From positions 17,100,590 to 17,164,589 of the forward strand of contig OY740768.1 in NCBI GenBank assembly GCA_963513935.1: a stretch of DNA of 64,000 nucleotides, given 5' to 3'. This document shows positions 1-12,004 of this stretch, one piece after another. The DNA is from Aphrophora alni (taxonomy: Eukaryota > Arthropoda > Insecta > Hemiptera > Aphrophoridae). A program made the position numbers and the translations under genes. Within the stretch, counting starts at the first letter, position 1. Each line of letters opens with the position of its first letter. The notes beneath the pieces are model-generated. The model ran no database searches, was not told the origin of the DNA, and saw only the letters and a list, made by a program, of their open reading frames with translations.

Positions 1-1027
1 TAAAATTAAATACAGTATATAAACTTTATATTATATATTCTAAAGGCTATATAATAAATACACATATAAAATAAATAAATATATATATATATATATATAT
101 ATAATAAATGTAAATAAGAGTTTTTTCTTCTATTAATTAATTAAGCTTCTAAGACATTTAAGTTGCCACCAGACTATTTATTAAAAGAGGGTATTTGAAT
201 ACAATCTATGTACAGTTTAGGTATTATCGGAAATAATTACTATTATTATTCAAATTTAACATACAGTATTATTTGTTTTTACAAAGAGTGAAATAATAGA
301 CAGATAACAAGAGGCTGTTTATGAAAAATTCTAATTCACTTAGATATTTGTATAGGAAAACAAAATTAAAAAATATTTAGCGTATATTTTTCTTCATTAC
401 ACTGTAATACAAATTTCACAGCTTAATCATTTTGCGTAAAGTAATCCATGCGTGAAAAAAGAAATGATACATGAACGCTATTGAAAAATATGAAATTTAT
501 TTAACCTACTCCCAGTGTTATCATGCCGGTCAGATGTGCATGTCATTGAAAACATTTCTTGCGAGTAGATATGTTTATGTGTGAACTATTTACGACCTCC
601 TCATGGAATATGTATTTTTATGTTTGAAAAAAAAAAAGAATGTGTTGACTTATATTAGTATCAAAATTAAATTTTGTCATATATAAAGACTAACAATTTC
701 AATCAAACTTCCTAAGAAGCTGGAAAGTTCATGATCAAATTATAAAGAATTTTGATTACACAAATTAAAGATTCAATTGGGTAAGTTTGCAATATAAGAT
801 TTCATTAAAAAAGAAGAAGAAGATATTACACCATTGTTTGAATATTATGAAGATAATATGTATTAAGATAATATATTTATAGATTTGTTTTATAATGAAA
901 TTATCTACATTGAAAGTACAATGTACATGTATGAAATTCAAGTAAGAATATATTTTGTATGCAAGAGATAAAAAATGCATGACTTGTAATTAATGAACTA
1001 CGCTTGTGATACACCACAAACACTTAC
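1..1027 (-). other. Intron of the aminopeptidase P gene (runs off the left edge)
   Basis: AT-rich sequence following the splice donor at 1027-1026 on the minus strand. No further aminopeptidase P exon is visible here, so the next exon lies left of position 1. It holds an (AT)n microsatellite near 77-103 and otherwise nothing I can assign. Confidence 0.7.
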
Positions 1028-1196
1028 CGTCTTTCATTAATTTCCAATTGTCGTCCATTTCCTGTGAGGCTTGAAGGAAATATCTTCCATCTGTCCACAT
1101 ACATGCAGCACTTTCTGTGATGATTGCAGTCCCATATGAGCCTGTAAAGCCTGATATGAAGGATCTTCTCTCATCACATGGCGCTAAATATTCACT
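1028..1196 (-). CDS. Xaa-Pro aminopeptidase, coding exon 3 (creatinase N-terminal domain)
   Basis: This exon codes for 56 residues plus one base, starting [17 protein letters not shown] and containing the runs [17 protein letters not shown] and DNWKLMKDG. From knowledge of the family these match the N-terminal (creatinase_N) domain of cytosolic aminopeptidase P (XPNPEP1; ApepP in flies), which removes an N-terminal residue that precedes proline. The acceptor ATAG lies at 1200-1197 and the donor reads CG|GTAAGT at 1027. The upstream exon ends at a codon boundary and this one begins in phase 0, so the two join without disturbing the reading frame. The metal-binding catalytic residues of the pita-bread domain would be in later exons outside the window, so activity cannot be judged. 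The exon is free of stops and frameshifts. Assignment to the XPNPEP family is firm; which paralogue (cytosolic or secreted) it is depends on exon 1. Confidence 0.93.
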
Positions 1197-1639
1197 CTAT
1201 GATATAAGAAAATACTGTTAAATTATAACCATAACCTAACATAACAAAAGATGAAAATAAAATTGACAATTTTTAAAATGTATACAGTCATCTAATATCA
1301 GGGCTATGCACTGTATTTTATTTTTAGCTGTGAACAATTTTCTCATTAATTTATTTTAGAATAATGATATTACAACATAAATAGAATACTCGTTATGATA
1401 GAATTATTTTTATACAAGCAATAGTTTTCATATAAAGCTTAACAATCAATTTATCTTTATCTTTATAACAGTGAAACTGACTATTCAAAGAGACACACAG
1501 TCCAATAGTTTTAAAATAATAAATGAACGAACATTTCACTGAAGGTAAAAAAAGGATTGTGCCATTACTTTTTTACATATTTGTAATATAAAGAAAGTTA
1601 TGTGATAGGTCAAAAAATTAAGTTTTTGCAGAATATCCA

Positions 1640-1960
1640 TTTTGATGTACAAAAATATGTGACTATCGTCTGTCTGTCCTTGTCTGTCAGTTTTCTATTT
1701 ATGTAAATTATATAAATGCAGTTTTTTTGAAAAACTCAAACTAATTTTGATAAAATTTAGTATGTAGGTATATTTTGGCGATATCTAGATTTTTTTAATT
1801 TTGTCCATAACTCAAATTTTAGGGTACTAGTTGTAAGAAAAAACAAAAATTCCAATTTCCTCAAAATCACTTACACTATTTTGATGCTATTTTGCCAAAA
1901 TTTACCTTATAAGTATTGGGTGCAATCTCCCGAATAATGCTGGTTTGCGAGTTATCAATT
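1640..1960 (+). repeat. Dispersed repeat family E, copy 1
   Basis: Carries the family signature: a phrase close to AAATTTAGTATGTAGGTATA, then TTTTGGCGATATCTAGA, then TAACTCAAATTTTAGGG and a block ending near GAGTTATCAATT. The same order of phrases recurs at about 26,790-27,060 and 60,340-60,545, and its second half at 12,620-12,770. Coding capacity is not evident. The family may be an old LINE or DNA-element segment, but I do not recognise it. Confidence 0.55.
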
Positions 1961-3159
1961 AAAACAAATTAGCTGCCACAAGCTGTTATAAATATATAAT
2001 TCTTTAAAATAGACCAAACAAATTATATTCATATTTTGGTGAAACATGAAGAATAATTAAATCAAATACTGTTCAAAATTTTATGTAAATGAAAATTATG
2101 ATTAAGGGATAATTGGTAAAAAACTAAAATTAACCTTAAAGGCTAGTATAAAATTCTCTATTTCAATCAAATATGATTTACACTTGTGTTTTAATGGCAC
2201 AAGATAGGCAAAATAAATTCACATAAATTTGATAAGAAACAACTATTCTACAGTAAATTTATACTAGGAAATTAAACATGTAAAACCTCTTGGTAATAAA
2301 AAATAATAATATTTCTTTTTCACCTATTCAAAAGGAATAATATAAATACATTTTTGAGATGTCAATAATTTTTTTTTTTTTTGTTAATACTGTATTTACT
2401 TTTATGGATCTAAGTGTGTGAGAAGGATAGTGCAATATATTAACACCATTTATTTTAATCATTATTATTGTTCAAAATACATTGAAAACTATATTATATG
2501 GATATGGTGAAATACAAATTTCTCTTATTTTTTTAGATTTCAAGTAGCACAAACAAGTAAATTGATAAAAACTTGCTAATTTTCTACAGAATGCGTGCAA
2601 GAAGAAGCTGTATGCCTTGAACTCCTTTTCAATTTCTAAGATAAAATTATGGTGACATACATCTTCAAACCTCAAAGTAAAAGTACAGCCTTGTATGACT
2701 ATTTAATTGAGGGGATTAATTCTGCTCTTTTGTCAACCTCAACCTCTGACTTCAAATTGATATGTAATTCAATATTAAACATTTGGTAAACTTGTTTCTA
2801 AATTTTAAATTTGGTAAGCAAATTTTGAGGTTATTTTGTTTGTTTTTTTAGGGGCCAATATTGTAGAGAGTTGGATGACATCTCAATCAACTTTTTAACA
2901 AATTTTACAAACTGACAGCAAAATAGTAAATTTCTAGAAAAAAAATATATAAATTTTAGTTTATTTTAATTTGACTCTCATTTTGGATGAGTTATTCGTC
3001 AATTAATTAGACTAGTTCCCGTATGTGACAATTATTGAACTAGATTTGGTTCCAACAAAATAAAAATACTTCTATAAAAAATTAGCCTAATAAAAATAAC
3101 AAATTGTTTTTTAATGTCATTGTAACACAGGGTCACTGTGTTAATATTGTCAGTAAGGT

Positions 3160-3225
3160 TTTGTCCATGTAACAACTGAAGATGATGACTTATAGTCATT
3201 GAAACATTTTGAAGACTCCACAACA
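3160..3225 (+). ncRNA. Hammerhead-ribozyme-like motif (core kept, cleavage side decayed)
   Basis: CTGAAGA (3176-3182) is followed by a spacer T, then GATGAC (3184-3189), loop TTATA, GTCATT (3195-3200) and GAAA (3201-3204). That is the CUGANGA core, a 6-bp stem II including one G-U pair, and the GAAA box. The following CATTTT does not form a clear stem III or a GUH cleavage triplet, so self-cleavage is doubtful. It is probably a decayed member of the hammerhead family found elsewhere in the window. Confidence 0.5.
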
Positions 3226-3357
3226 GTAGCTCATTAGAATTAATAAAAATAAGTTTATCCATTATACAATAGTGGTTCTATAAACAGTAGACTTACTCTT
3301 CGTTGGAAGTGTAAATATTCGAAGTACTGTTTATATTTTCTCCAATTAACTAAAGTA

Positions 3358-4135
3358 TATACCAAGTGTCCTAAAAGTCCCCCCGCTATTATTTTATTTA
3401 TTAATAGAATTAGACAGATTTGCTTTGGGAAAAGTTTAGATAACCAAAGGAGGTGTTTTTTTGAAGTATCAAAATTTTCAACCCTTACCTCCAAAATGGG
3501 GTAGTTTGGGGTAAGTCAAGAATTTTAAATAGCAACCCCTATTGAGTGATACCTCATTTTAAAGGTCTTTTAAAAATAAGAATAATGACGTAAACTAGAG
3601 GTCTAAGTTCATCCTATCCAACATAGCGACCAATCGAATTGTGAATGTTAACCCACAAACTCCGGTTGTTTTTATTACATTACTATGTTGGTAAAATGAT
3701 GGTAAGAGCCTTACCTTGTTTTTTTAGCTCAGATTAAGTTCTCGGAATGGCTATCATTTACTTCTTGGCAGAAATAGATTCTGGACTCAAAAGCTTGCTG
3801 TACAGTTCGTAACATTTCCGGTGTAATTATTAACGTAAAATTCACAATTCGATTGGTCGCTATCTTGGGTAAGATGAACTTAGAGACCTCTAGTTTGCGC
3901 CATTATACTTATTTTTAAAAGGCCTTTAAAATGAGGTATCACTCATTAGGGGTTTCTATTTAAAATTCTTGACTTACCCACAAACTATCCCATTTTGGGG
4001 GTAAGGGTTGAAAATATTGATACTTCAAAAAACTCCTCCTTTGGTTATCTAAACTTTCCCCAAAGCAAATCTGTCTATTTCCATTAATAAAAAAATAATA
4101 ATAGGGGGGGTGGGACTTTTAAGACACTTGGTATA
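3358..4135. mobile_element. Long-inverted-repeat (foldback) element, non-autonomous
   Basis: The left arm (3358 to about 3650) begins TATACCAAGTGTCCTAAAAG. The right arm (about 3826-4135) is its inverted copy, ending CTTTTAAGACACTTGGTATA. The arms are about 290 bp and differ by scattered substitutions and small indels, with about 170 bp between them. No transposase is encoded. Inside each arm is the phrase TTTAAATAGCAACCCCTAT (left) or a close variant (right), which also occurs in the minisatellite at 50.2-51.6 kb. The target-site duplication is not resolvable because the arm ends are TA-rich. Confidence 0.8.
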
Positions 4136-5032
4136 CAATATATATGAAAGTTCTACAATGTTTAATAGAAAATACAAGGCCACAAATCAGCAATCTAAAT
4201 AAAAATTTATTTGGTATTTTTTAAACCCAATGAAATTCAAAAGGATTTAATTAATATAAATGAAAATATATTAAGTTTATATATATATATATAAATATTT
4301 AATATAAATTTATTAATATATAATAATATATTATTATTATTATTAAGTAGTACACCAGGAAGATTTATTTTATTTTTTGCTTAGATAAAACTTTTTGTAA
4401 GATAGTTTTAGAAAAAAACTCAATTTCATTTAAAAGTTTTTTTTATAAGACTGATTGTTATGTTCGTTCACACTATTATAATTCTTACTTCGGAGTGATA
4501 TATATTATGAGCTGTATTCATAGTGGAATTCATGCCTTCGAATCGTACTGCATTAACAGTTTTGACAGTAAAAAGTGATAATCTACTTCATGAAGGAAAC
4601 CAATTAAAGCACAGGATTAAATACAAATTATAGTTACAGATATTCATTTCAAAATCATTGTACTTTCTTCTTACTGTCAGCACTCTGAATGAATGACCAT
4701 TTAACGTAAATTCTACATTACATTTGCATAGAAAGTATTACTTCAATCAAATTGGCCTTATTAGTTTGTAGATTTGGTCGTTCTAGATGATATTTAATTT
4801 AATTTTTTTTTTTTTTTTTTTTACATTAAAAAATATAGATGAATGTTATTTATAACAGAATGAAGCAGCTGTGCATAATTTTAGAGATGCTTAAATTTGT
4901 TTGGTTGAGAAATCATAAGCTAAAACGGGAAACTAAAAAAAGATGGATAAGCTATCTCTTGATCTGATAATGTGCACTTAACAAGCAAAATAATTATTTA
5001 TTATATGTATTATACTAAACTGTAAATCTTAC

Positions 5033-5156
5033 CTGATGAGCATCTTTATGTGGAACAACGTAGGCCTGAATTGGTTCATTCACATATTTAATATTACGCA
5101 TTAATCCACGAAGTTTTTTTAATAAATGTCCAGTAAGTGTCGGTGCCATTTCTTGA
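5033..5156 (-). CDS. Xaa-Pro aminopeptidase, coding exon 2 (with an internal start codon)
   Basis: One base plus 41 codons, containing QEMAPTLTGHLLKKLRGLM followed by NIKYVNEPIQAYVVPHKDAHQ split across this text. This matches the extreme N-terminus of XPNPEP1 proteins (leading helix, then the EPIQAY(I/V)(V/I)P strand and DAHQ). The acceptor TTTTTCAG precedes position 5156, and the donor CAG|GTAAG lies at 5032. The ATG at 5149-5147 (MAPTLTG) sits where cytosolic family members start. Used alone it would give an ordinary cytosolic enzyme with this exon otherwise 5' UTR at its start. Spliced to the exon at 8654-8730, the same frame runs through from a hydrophobic leader. Both readings are compatible with the sequence. 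Confidence 0.92.
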
Positions 5157-8100
5157 CTGAAAAACAAAAATATTATCTCACATGAGAACTGTAAAACAAC
5201 TCAAATATTTGAACCACTGATCATCTCATTTGCATTTATTCTAATAAAAAAAAGGCTTTGTATTTATTTACCTTTACAATAATTAAAAATAAAACCAATT
5301 GTGTCAAAACATTATGCTTACATAATCTGAATATTCTTGTTTTAATTATCTAAATACACATCTCTAAAAAGAAGAACAATTCTAAACTTAATTATTTTAT
5401 TTAACATAATTTTACAGTCTGTTTAATATTAAAGAATCTATTATTCCTTAACCAACAGAGTGAATTATTTTGGTTAAAGAGAAATCATATCACTCCAATA
5501 GACTATTCCCTAAATAAACTGTAATGCCTAGGGCTCATGAAGCAATATTGGAAATGACAGTTTTCTAATACTGTTGCAGTTATTTTATATGAGTACAAGT
5601 CCTATTGGATATCTATACCAGTGCTATTTATTTGCTACAGTGTACACTTGCTGAAGGTAAGTTAGTTCAGCTGTTTTTATTTAATCTGTTGGTAATTAAT
5701 AAAACATAACTATTCCCTATCAGCATGCCAACATATGAAAGGTCACCATTAGTAATTATAATATTTCGACATATAATCTGCTAAATGGTGTAATAAAAAA
5801 TAAATAACAATTTAAAAAGGAAATAGCTCCATTATTTGTCAAGTAGATTAAAACACAAGTAGATAGGGTTAACACAAATAAATTATTAATAGTAAATGTT
5901 CTTCTGTTTTAAATTACGTAAGTTTTCATTTTAAAATTTATTTATTTATTTCCTCACAACATTGTGAAATGTTGAAAAAATTGGCCTGGCAAGTTAGGTG
6001 ATCAATGTCTGTTAAGAATTTATTAAAAAACGTTTAATGGACTAAGTACACAATATTTCAACTATGTGAATAAATAGAACAATGTTACCTATATTTCTAT
6101 TTTATAATAACCTCAACATCTATATATTAGGTAAACAAACTTCCACAAATTTTACAGTTATTTTACTAAAACTATATTTTTTAGATTCTTTACAAGTAAA
6201 ATTCAATGTTTTAATTTAAATTGAAGAAGAGTATAAATCAAATGTGTGAAGTCGACAATCTGTATAACTCGGGCTTCCTTCACCTCATTTTTTAAAACAA
6301 ACTAGTAATAATTCAAAACAAAAGGAGTGCATTAATGCAAAACACGAATTTTTGGCATGGTCAGATTAAGGTAGCATTTCAGAAACAGCTGCTGCATCTG
6401 TTTAACAGCACGGGAGTTCCATAAAACATATCAATAAACTTCAAAACAAACCAACACACAATATAAACAATTATATTAACTTACTTTATATGATGACTTC
6501 TTTCTCTTATTGCCCAAAGAGAGACATTAATATGTTTAGAAATATAACGTCCAAGTAAAAACATTCAATTTAAATTTCCCTTCAACTGTTAACTTTAAAA
6601 ATAATATGTCAAAAAGAATTCAACAATCCTCAAACTGAAGCCACTATCAAAACAAAACAAAAAATGTTCCTTTAAAGTTATTGATAAAGAAAACAAAATC
6701 TATCATTTATAAAATTAGGACTTTATGATGTAATTGGTATAAAGTTTATTTGGAGATTTGTCATAATTTTTGTAAACAGGAGTGAATATAAAATGTTTCG
6801 ACAATATATATCTACTCTTGTTATCAAAAGATATACGCATCTAGAATATAATAAGATGGAAATGACCAACATAGTCTAGTTGCCAATAACTATGTTACAC
6901 ACTTAAACTTGTAACATTCAGCACTAAGAGTGGTTAAAACAAGTAAAACTATATATAAATTCATGGATCAGGAAAACCACAGTTAACAGAACTACTCACC
7001 AAAGAAATGAAAAAAACCAAGCTGATCTTAGAACATATACTGGTCTACTGGGGAATTTAACAACTTTTACACATGACAATTCATTACACAACTCATTGTA
7101 TAAAAGCTTAAATAAAATAATTTTGCAAAAATTTTAAATGACATATAAGTGACATACCTAAAAAAAGATCCTATTTATTAAAAAAAAAATTTTTTTTAAT
7201 TAAAAAAAAAAAAAAAATATATATCTTAACATTATCAAATTAATTCCTATCTGTAAACAATCAATTATATACTGTACTATAGTACAAATACTAACTTCAT
7301 AAATAAACCAAAGTATCAATAAAAACCATGCTCATATAAGAAATTAAGTATAATACGCAGCAAAGACATAGGAGACAGAAAAGTTACTTTGTTACAAAGT
7401 TCTTTGTATGAATAAATTTATATATAGTCTCATTTAGTGGTTATTCTAACTAATAATAATGTAGTATAAAAATTTTAACACCGTAAATATAAAATGGTTT
7501 TATTAAAGTCCATATATTTATGTATTATACAGTGTGAGTCAAAAGTATGGATACACCCTGTTAAATTTTAAATGGATAAAGATAGAAAAATGAAACTCAG
7601 AACACCTTTCTAGGAAATAAAAGTGAACTTTTTAGTCAATATTACAACTTTGCCCATTTCCCCAAAATGGGATTTTTGGGGGGCAGCTCAAAATTTTTAA
7701 ATATAAAGACCCATTAAGTGACGCCTCATTTTAAAGTCCTTGATTAAAGAAGAAGAACAGTGGAAACCAGAGCTTTCTATCTCAACCCAGTACAAAATGG
7801 CAGCTCATTGAAATTAAGTAAAACTTCATTTAGGCAAAATATGAACATCCACATTCAGGTGGTAAATAACAACAATAGACAACCAATGAGCTGCCATTTT
7901 GTACTGGGTCGAGATAGAAAGCTCTAGTTTCCACTGTTCTTCTTCTTTAATCAAGGACTTTAAAATGAGGTGTCACTTAATGGGCCTTTATATTTAAAAA
8001 TTTTGAGCTGCCCCCCAAAAATCCCATTTTGAGGAAATGAGAAAAGTTGTAATAGTGACTAAAACGTTCACTTTTATTTCCTAGAAAGGTGTCCTGACTT

Positions 8101-8653
8101 CCATTTTTCTATCTTTATCCATTTAAAATTTAACAGGGTGTATCCATACTTTTGAATCACAGGTATGAAGTTTTACTTAATTTCAATGAGCTGCCATTTT
8201 GTACTGGGTTGAGATAGAAAGCTCTAGTTTCCACTGTTCTTCTTCTTTAATCAAGGACATTAAAATGAGGTGTCACTTAATGGGTCTTTATATTTAAAAA
8301 TTTTGAGCTGCCCCCCAAAAATCCCATTTTGTGGAAATGGGCAAATTGTAATAGTGGCTAAAAAGTTCACTTTTATTTCCTAGAAAGGTGTTCTGAGTTT
8401 CATTTTTCTGTCCTTATCCATTTAAAATTTAACAGGGTGTATCCATACTTTTGACTCACACTGTATTTTGATATATTTATTTACATGAGTTAGGCTTCCA
8501 TTTTAATGCATACAAAACAAGAGCAAGTTATTAATACTTAAAAAATTATTTATTATCGCTATTCTCTATCATCTTTTGTACACAAAAGTGTAATTTATTA
8601 TTACACAATTCTACTCAAAAATAAATAAACAAATAAAAATACAATCTACATAC
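5157..8653 (-). other. Intron 1 of the aminopeptidase P gene
   Basis: Intron of 3.5 kb if the exon at 8654-8730 is used. It carries a Tc1-like foldback element (7530-8463) and a poly-A/poly-T tract around 7175-7220. No other feature was recognised. Confidence 0.6.
7530..8463. mobile_element. Tc1/mariner-like foldback element with a duplicated right arm
   Basis: The terminal repeat begins CAGTGTGAGTCAAAAGTATG and ends with the inverted form CATACTTTTGACTCACACTG. It is flanked by TA on both sides (7528-7529 and 8464-8465), as expected for Tc1/mariner target duplication. The left arm spans about 7530-7830. An inverted arm follows at about 7876-8160, ending in a slightly damaged terminus (TTTTGAATCAC), and a second, near-identical inverted arm lies at about 8165-8463. 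The order is therefore left, right, right. No transposase is encoded. The internal phrase ending ACCTCATTTTAAAG-like parallels the foldback at 3.4-4.1 kb, suggesting related families. Confidence 0.82.
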
Positions 8654-8730
8654 CTAGAATCCACAAGGATGGCATAAACACAAACAAAAACAATCAATGA
8701 AATAACATTCCCAAGATTAATATTAACCAT
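8654..8730 (-). CDS. Candidate first coding exon of the aminopeptidase P gene (signal-peptide-like leader)
   Basis: The ATG at 8730-8728 lies in a good context (ACAATGG). It is followed by a 25-residue hydrophobic leader that begins MVNINLGNVIS, continues LIVFVCVYA and ends ILVDS. The exon ends in AG at the donor AG|GTATGT (8653). The two leftover bases plus the first base of exon 2 make Ser, and the frame continues QEMAPTLT into the aminopeptidase sequence. The frame match, the strong donor, the start context and the hydrophobic core together support a real exon encoding a secretory leader. A spurious match is possible, since any donor has a one in three chance of fitting. An upstream in-frame ATG at 8817 exists, but it would bury the leader behind 29 residues. 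Confidence 0.6.
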
Positions 8731-11415
8731 TGTCTTGAAGGAGTTAATAGTACAGTAGCAAGAAGACACTAAATCAAATATGCACTTGGCAATTGTTGTA
8801 TATATGTTACATAACAAACAGCTGACCCAGAAACCTACAAAATAAAACCTGTTGTGCTTACAGATTATAGATAGTCCAGAGAGCCAACCACAAAATAGTT
8901 ATCTTGTTGGCGAGGGTGTATACACATAAATACCGTATTTTGCTTTTAAATATGTGAAAAATTCAGATTAAGATTTGAATACTGTAGTAACATAGAATTT
9001 TTGAGGGTTTAAAAATAAATATTTTCTGGTCAGTAATCCCTAAATTCTTCCTTCAATATCTCGAAAAATAACACTTTTACAGAAAAATTTTGAATACACA
9101 ATTTGTTCATATTTTCGTAATCTACAAAATGAACTAAGGTACGTTTATTTCTGATAATTAGTTCTGAAAAAAATTGAAAATCTTTAAATTATATGTTCTT
9201 TAAATTGTAAATAAAATTTTCGAATATATATTCCACGTTTTATGTAAATAAACTATAAAAAATAATAAACAAAATAAAGTCCTTCAAATCCGATATTTAG
9301 TTTCAGCTTTTATAACATCAAAACTAGAACTATAAAACAAATCTATTTTCTTAAAGTAGAAACTAGTGAAACCAAAGCCATTAAATAAATACTTAAAATT
9401 TTTACAATTATCTTTGTAACAAATAATTTAATGTACAATATAAACATTAATTGTATATTTACAAACAAATTTGACTTGTACATTTTACCAAACAATATGA
9501 CGTTCATATTTACAACATATCAATAAAATGTATAAATCATTTTCAGCTTTTCACACTAAAATGTATCATTCTACAAAAATTTCAGCAAATAGTGTAGAAT
9601 TTGTGCATTTTTTGACCAATCGGAATATTTGGGAAAGAAATTAGACCATTTAAAACAATAAAAAGTGGAACTGATAAAAAAAACAGAGTTACAGTATTAC
9701 TAATTTTAATAATAGCTGGCAAGTGAGAGAGTACAAATCATTTATTTTTTTCTGAGATGTTTCAAGATTTTATATATCATGTTTGACATAATATTAATAT
9801 GTTATTATAAAAAAACTGGAACTGTGATATCTTTGCTCTAATCAGTTGTAGAGAAATGTTTTTTTCACATGGATTACAAATTGAAAAGGTTCAAATCTGT
9901 TAATTTGAATGAAAAATATTTTTGCTAACATTTTAATAAATCAAATCAGCTAATATGTTTACTAAAACTAATGAAATTTTAACTCAAAGTACGATATTAC
10001 CAATATTTAGTTTACATAATAAATTGGCACTATCAGATGGCTGTAATTCTAAATATTTAACATTTTGATAGTCCTGCCACCTTTGAGGTAAGAAAATAGA
10101 AAAATGTCTGACAAAAGCCCCCTTTATGTCACATTGTTACTATATTTCATTTAATCCTTTTGTCTGTGATATAAAAGTATTAATATCCATAAAACTTTAT
10201 ACAATATTTTATTTACAATTTCCATGACATTTTATTTTAACAACCTTTTCAAATGGACATTTCTTAGTTTATTTTGTAGATTAAAAAAAAAAAAAAAAAA
10301 AAAAAAAACCCCTTTTCCATTTGATCTAATATGTGTACAAATTTTATAACATAATATTTTGTTTAAAAAAAGTCTACCTGACCAGAAAATCATCATTTTA
10401 AAACCTGAAAAATCCTAGGTTATAAACTATTTGGATTCTTCTAAACCTGCTAATTTGTTCATGCATTTAAAAACAAAATCAAATTTGTCTATAGACTTTG
10501 GCCAGGTCTATAAACTTGCCTGCATGCCAGGACTAAGTACTACTCTGACCTCCACAACTTTCTATGCTCCAAAACAAAAACAAAATCTTATTTTATACAT
10601 AAATTATGCAATCTGTTTGATAAAAATATCATTAGTTCAACGAGTTGAAAGATTAGAGACAAAATTAATTTTTCCTATTAAAATATAGGTCTAAATTCAT
10701 ATTGTTTACTATTTCTTTGTTTTATTCAACTTTAACTCAGAATACCTGAAATCAATATTTTAATAAAAATCAACTAAAATTATTTGAGAAATGATAAATT
10801 AAACTCACTTTTCATTTCATTTCTCTTTGACAAAGATGCAAAGATTCAATGACAATGCTATAAGGAGCTGTATTTCTTCTCTGCTAATCTATGTTAATAT
10901 GTGTCAAACTACTATTGCAGCTCATATTTTTTAAATGTTTTACAAAATCAAATCAAACATTGTTCAGATATTGTCTTCAATCAATCACACGGCTGAATTA
11001 TACAAGAATGATGAGTCTGTTAACTAGAGTGACATAATCTATATGATGACAGTTTGTAACAAACATCCACATTTTTTGTAGATACTTGTACATTGTTGAG
11101 AATGATATCACATTATATATTTTGAAATAAAGTTTTAATCTCTTTTGGGGAAAGACTAACTTACAAAAAATGTTGAATTATTTGAATTGTTGGTTTTTAA
11201 AAGAAATAATATAAGATTTTTTTTCCAGAAGTTCAATGAAAAATTTTAAAAAAACAATTATTAATAAAGAAAGTTGTAATTAATTTTTTAAGTATATAAT
11301 TTGGTATATCATGATTTATAACCTCATAGCAGATTAAATTAGTTGATATTTGTTTGTGTGATTAACCTTAGTTAATTATTTTATAAAGTATAATGTGTTG
11401 CCTTGGACTGTTTAA
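8731..11415. other. Intergenic AT-rich stretch
   Basis: Between the 5' ends of the aminopeptidase gene and the first hammerhead element. It contains a poly-A run of about 26 bases near 10,281-10,306 followed by CCCC. Short open frames (for example 10,431-10,688) have no recognisable similarity. A promoter for the aminopeptidase gene should lie near its left end, but I cannot identify it. Confidence 0.6.
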
Positions 11416-11454
11416 TATATAATATAGTTAATTACCTTAGAGGTTGTCCTCAGT

Positions 11455-11545
11455 CCGTATATTGGTTATAGCTACAGCGCTGTTTCGCCGAACACTGTCG
11501 GCTTCATCAGGCCCGCACTAACACATAGACACGTAACACAACACA
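11455..11545 (-). ncRNA. Hammerhead ribozyme motif, complete core
   Basis: Read on the minus strand: CTGATGA (11,510-11,504), then stem II GCCGA / TCGGC closing a loop, then GAAA (11,486-11,483), then a palindromic stem III ACAGCGCTGT, then cleavage site GTA before GC. Stem I pairs GC with GC next to the core and GTTA with TAAC further out, separated by an internal loop. All invariant core positions are present. The very short, self-complementary stem III is typical of hammerheads in Penelope-like elements and retrozymes, which are most active as dimers. Activity is inferred, not shown. Confidence 0.72.
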
Positions 11546-12004
11546 ACACTAACACATATAAAATCGGAGTATGACTCGTCGTACATAAATAATAAAATTG
11601 TTTGTGGCCACATTATATGTCTTACTTGTCCAGCTGCAGGTATGGTAGAGTATGGTAGAGATTATGGCAGGTATGGTAGAGATTATGTGATAATAGTAGT
11701 TGTCAGGTAATCGAAAAGAAAAAAAAAAGAAGTTGAAATCTGTAGATTTTACAGAAAAAAATATCTAACTATTAAAACTACTTAACAATCAGTCAGTACA
11801 TTTCCTTCCTAAAAGTATATAATTCTTTTTGTCATTATATATGTTGAAAATATATAATGTTGTCATTCTAATTGTTAATTATGTAGAGTACCATACCTGC
11901 AGCTGGACAAGTAAGACATATAATGTGGCCACAAACAATTTTATTATTTATGTACGACGAGTCATACTCCGATTTTATATGTGTTAGTGTTGTGTTGTGT
12001 TACG

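Larger units (their letters stand above)
1197..5032 (-). other. Intron 2 of the aminopeptidase P gene, repeat-laden
   Basis: Intron of 3.8 kb between coding exons 2 and 3. It contains one copy of a dispersed repeat (about 1640-1960), a hammerhead-like motif (3160-3225) and a long foldback element (3358-4135). Poly-T runs lie near 2370-2381 and 4803-4822. The rest is unassigned AT-rich sequence. Confidence 0.75.
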
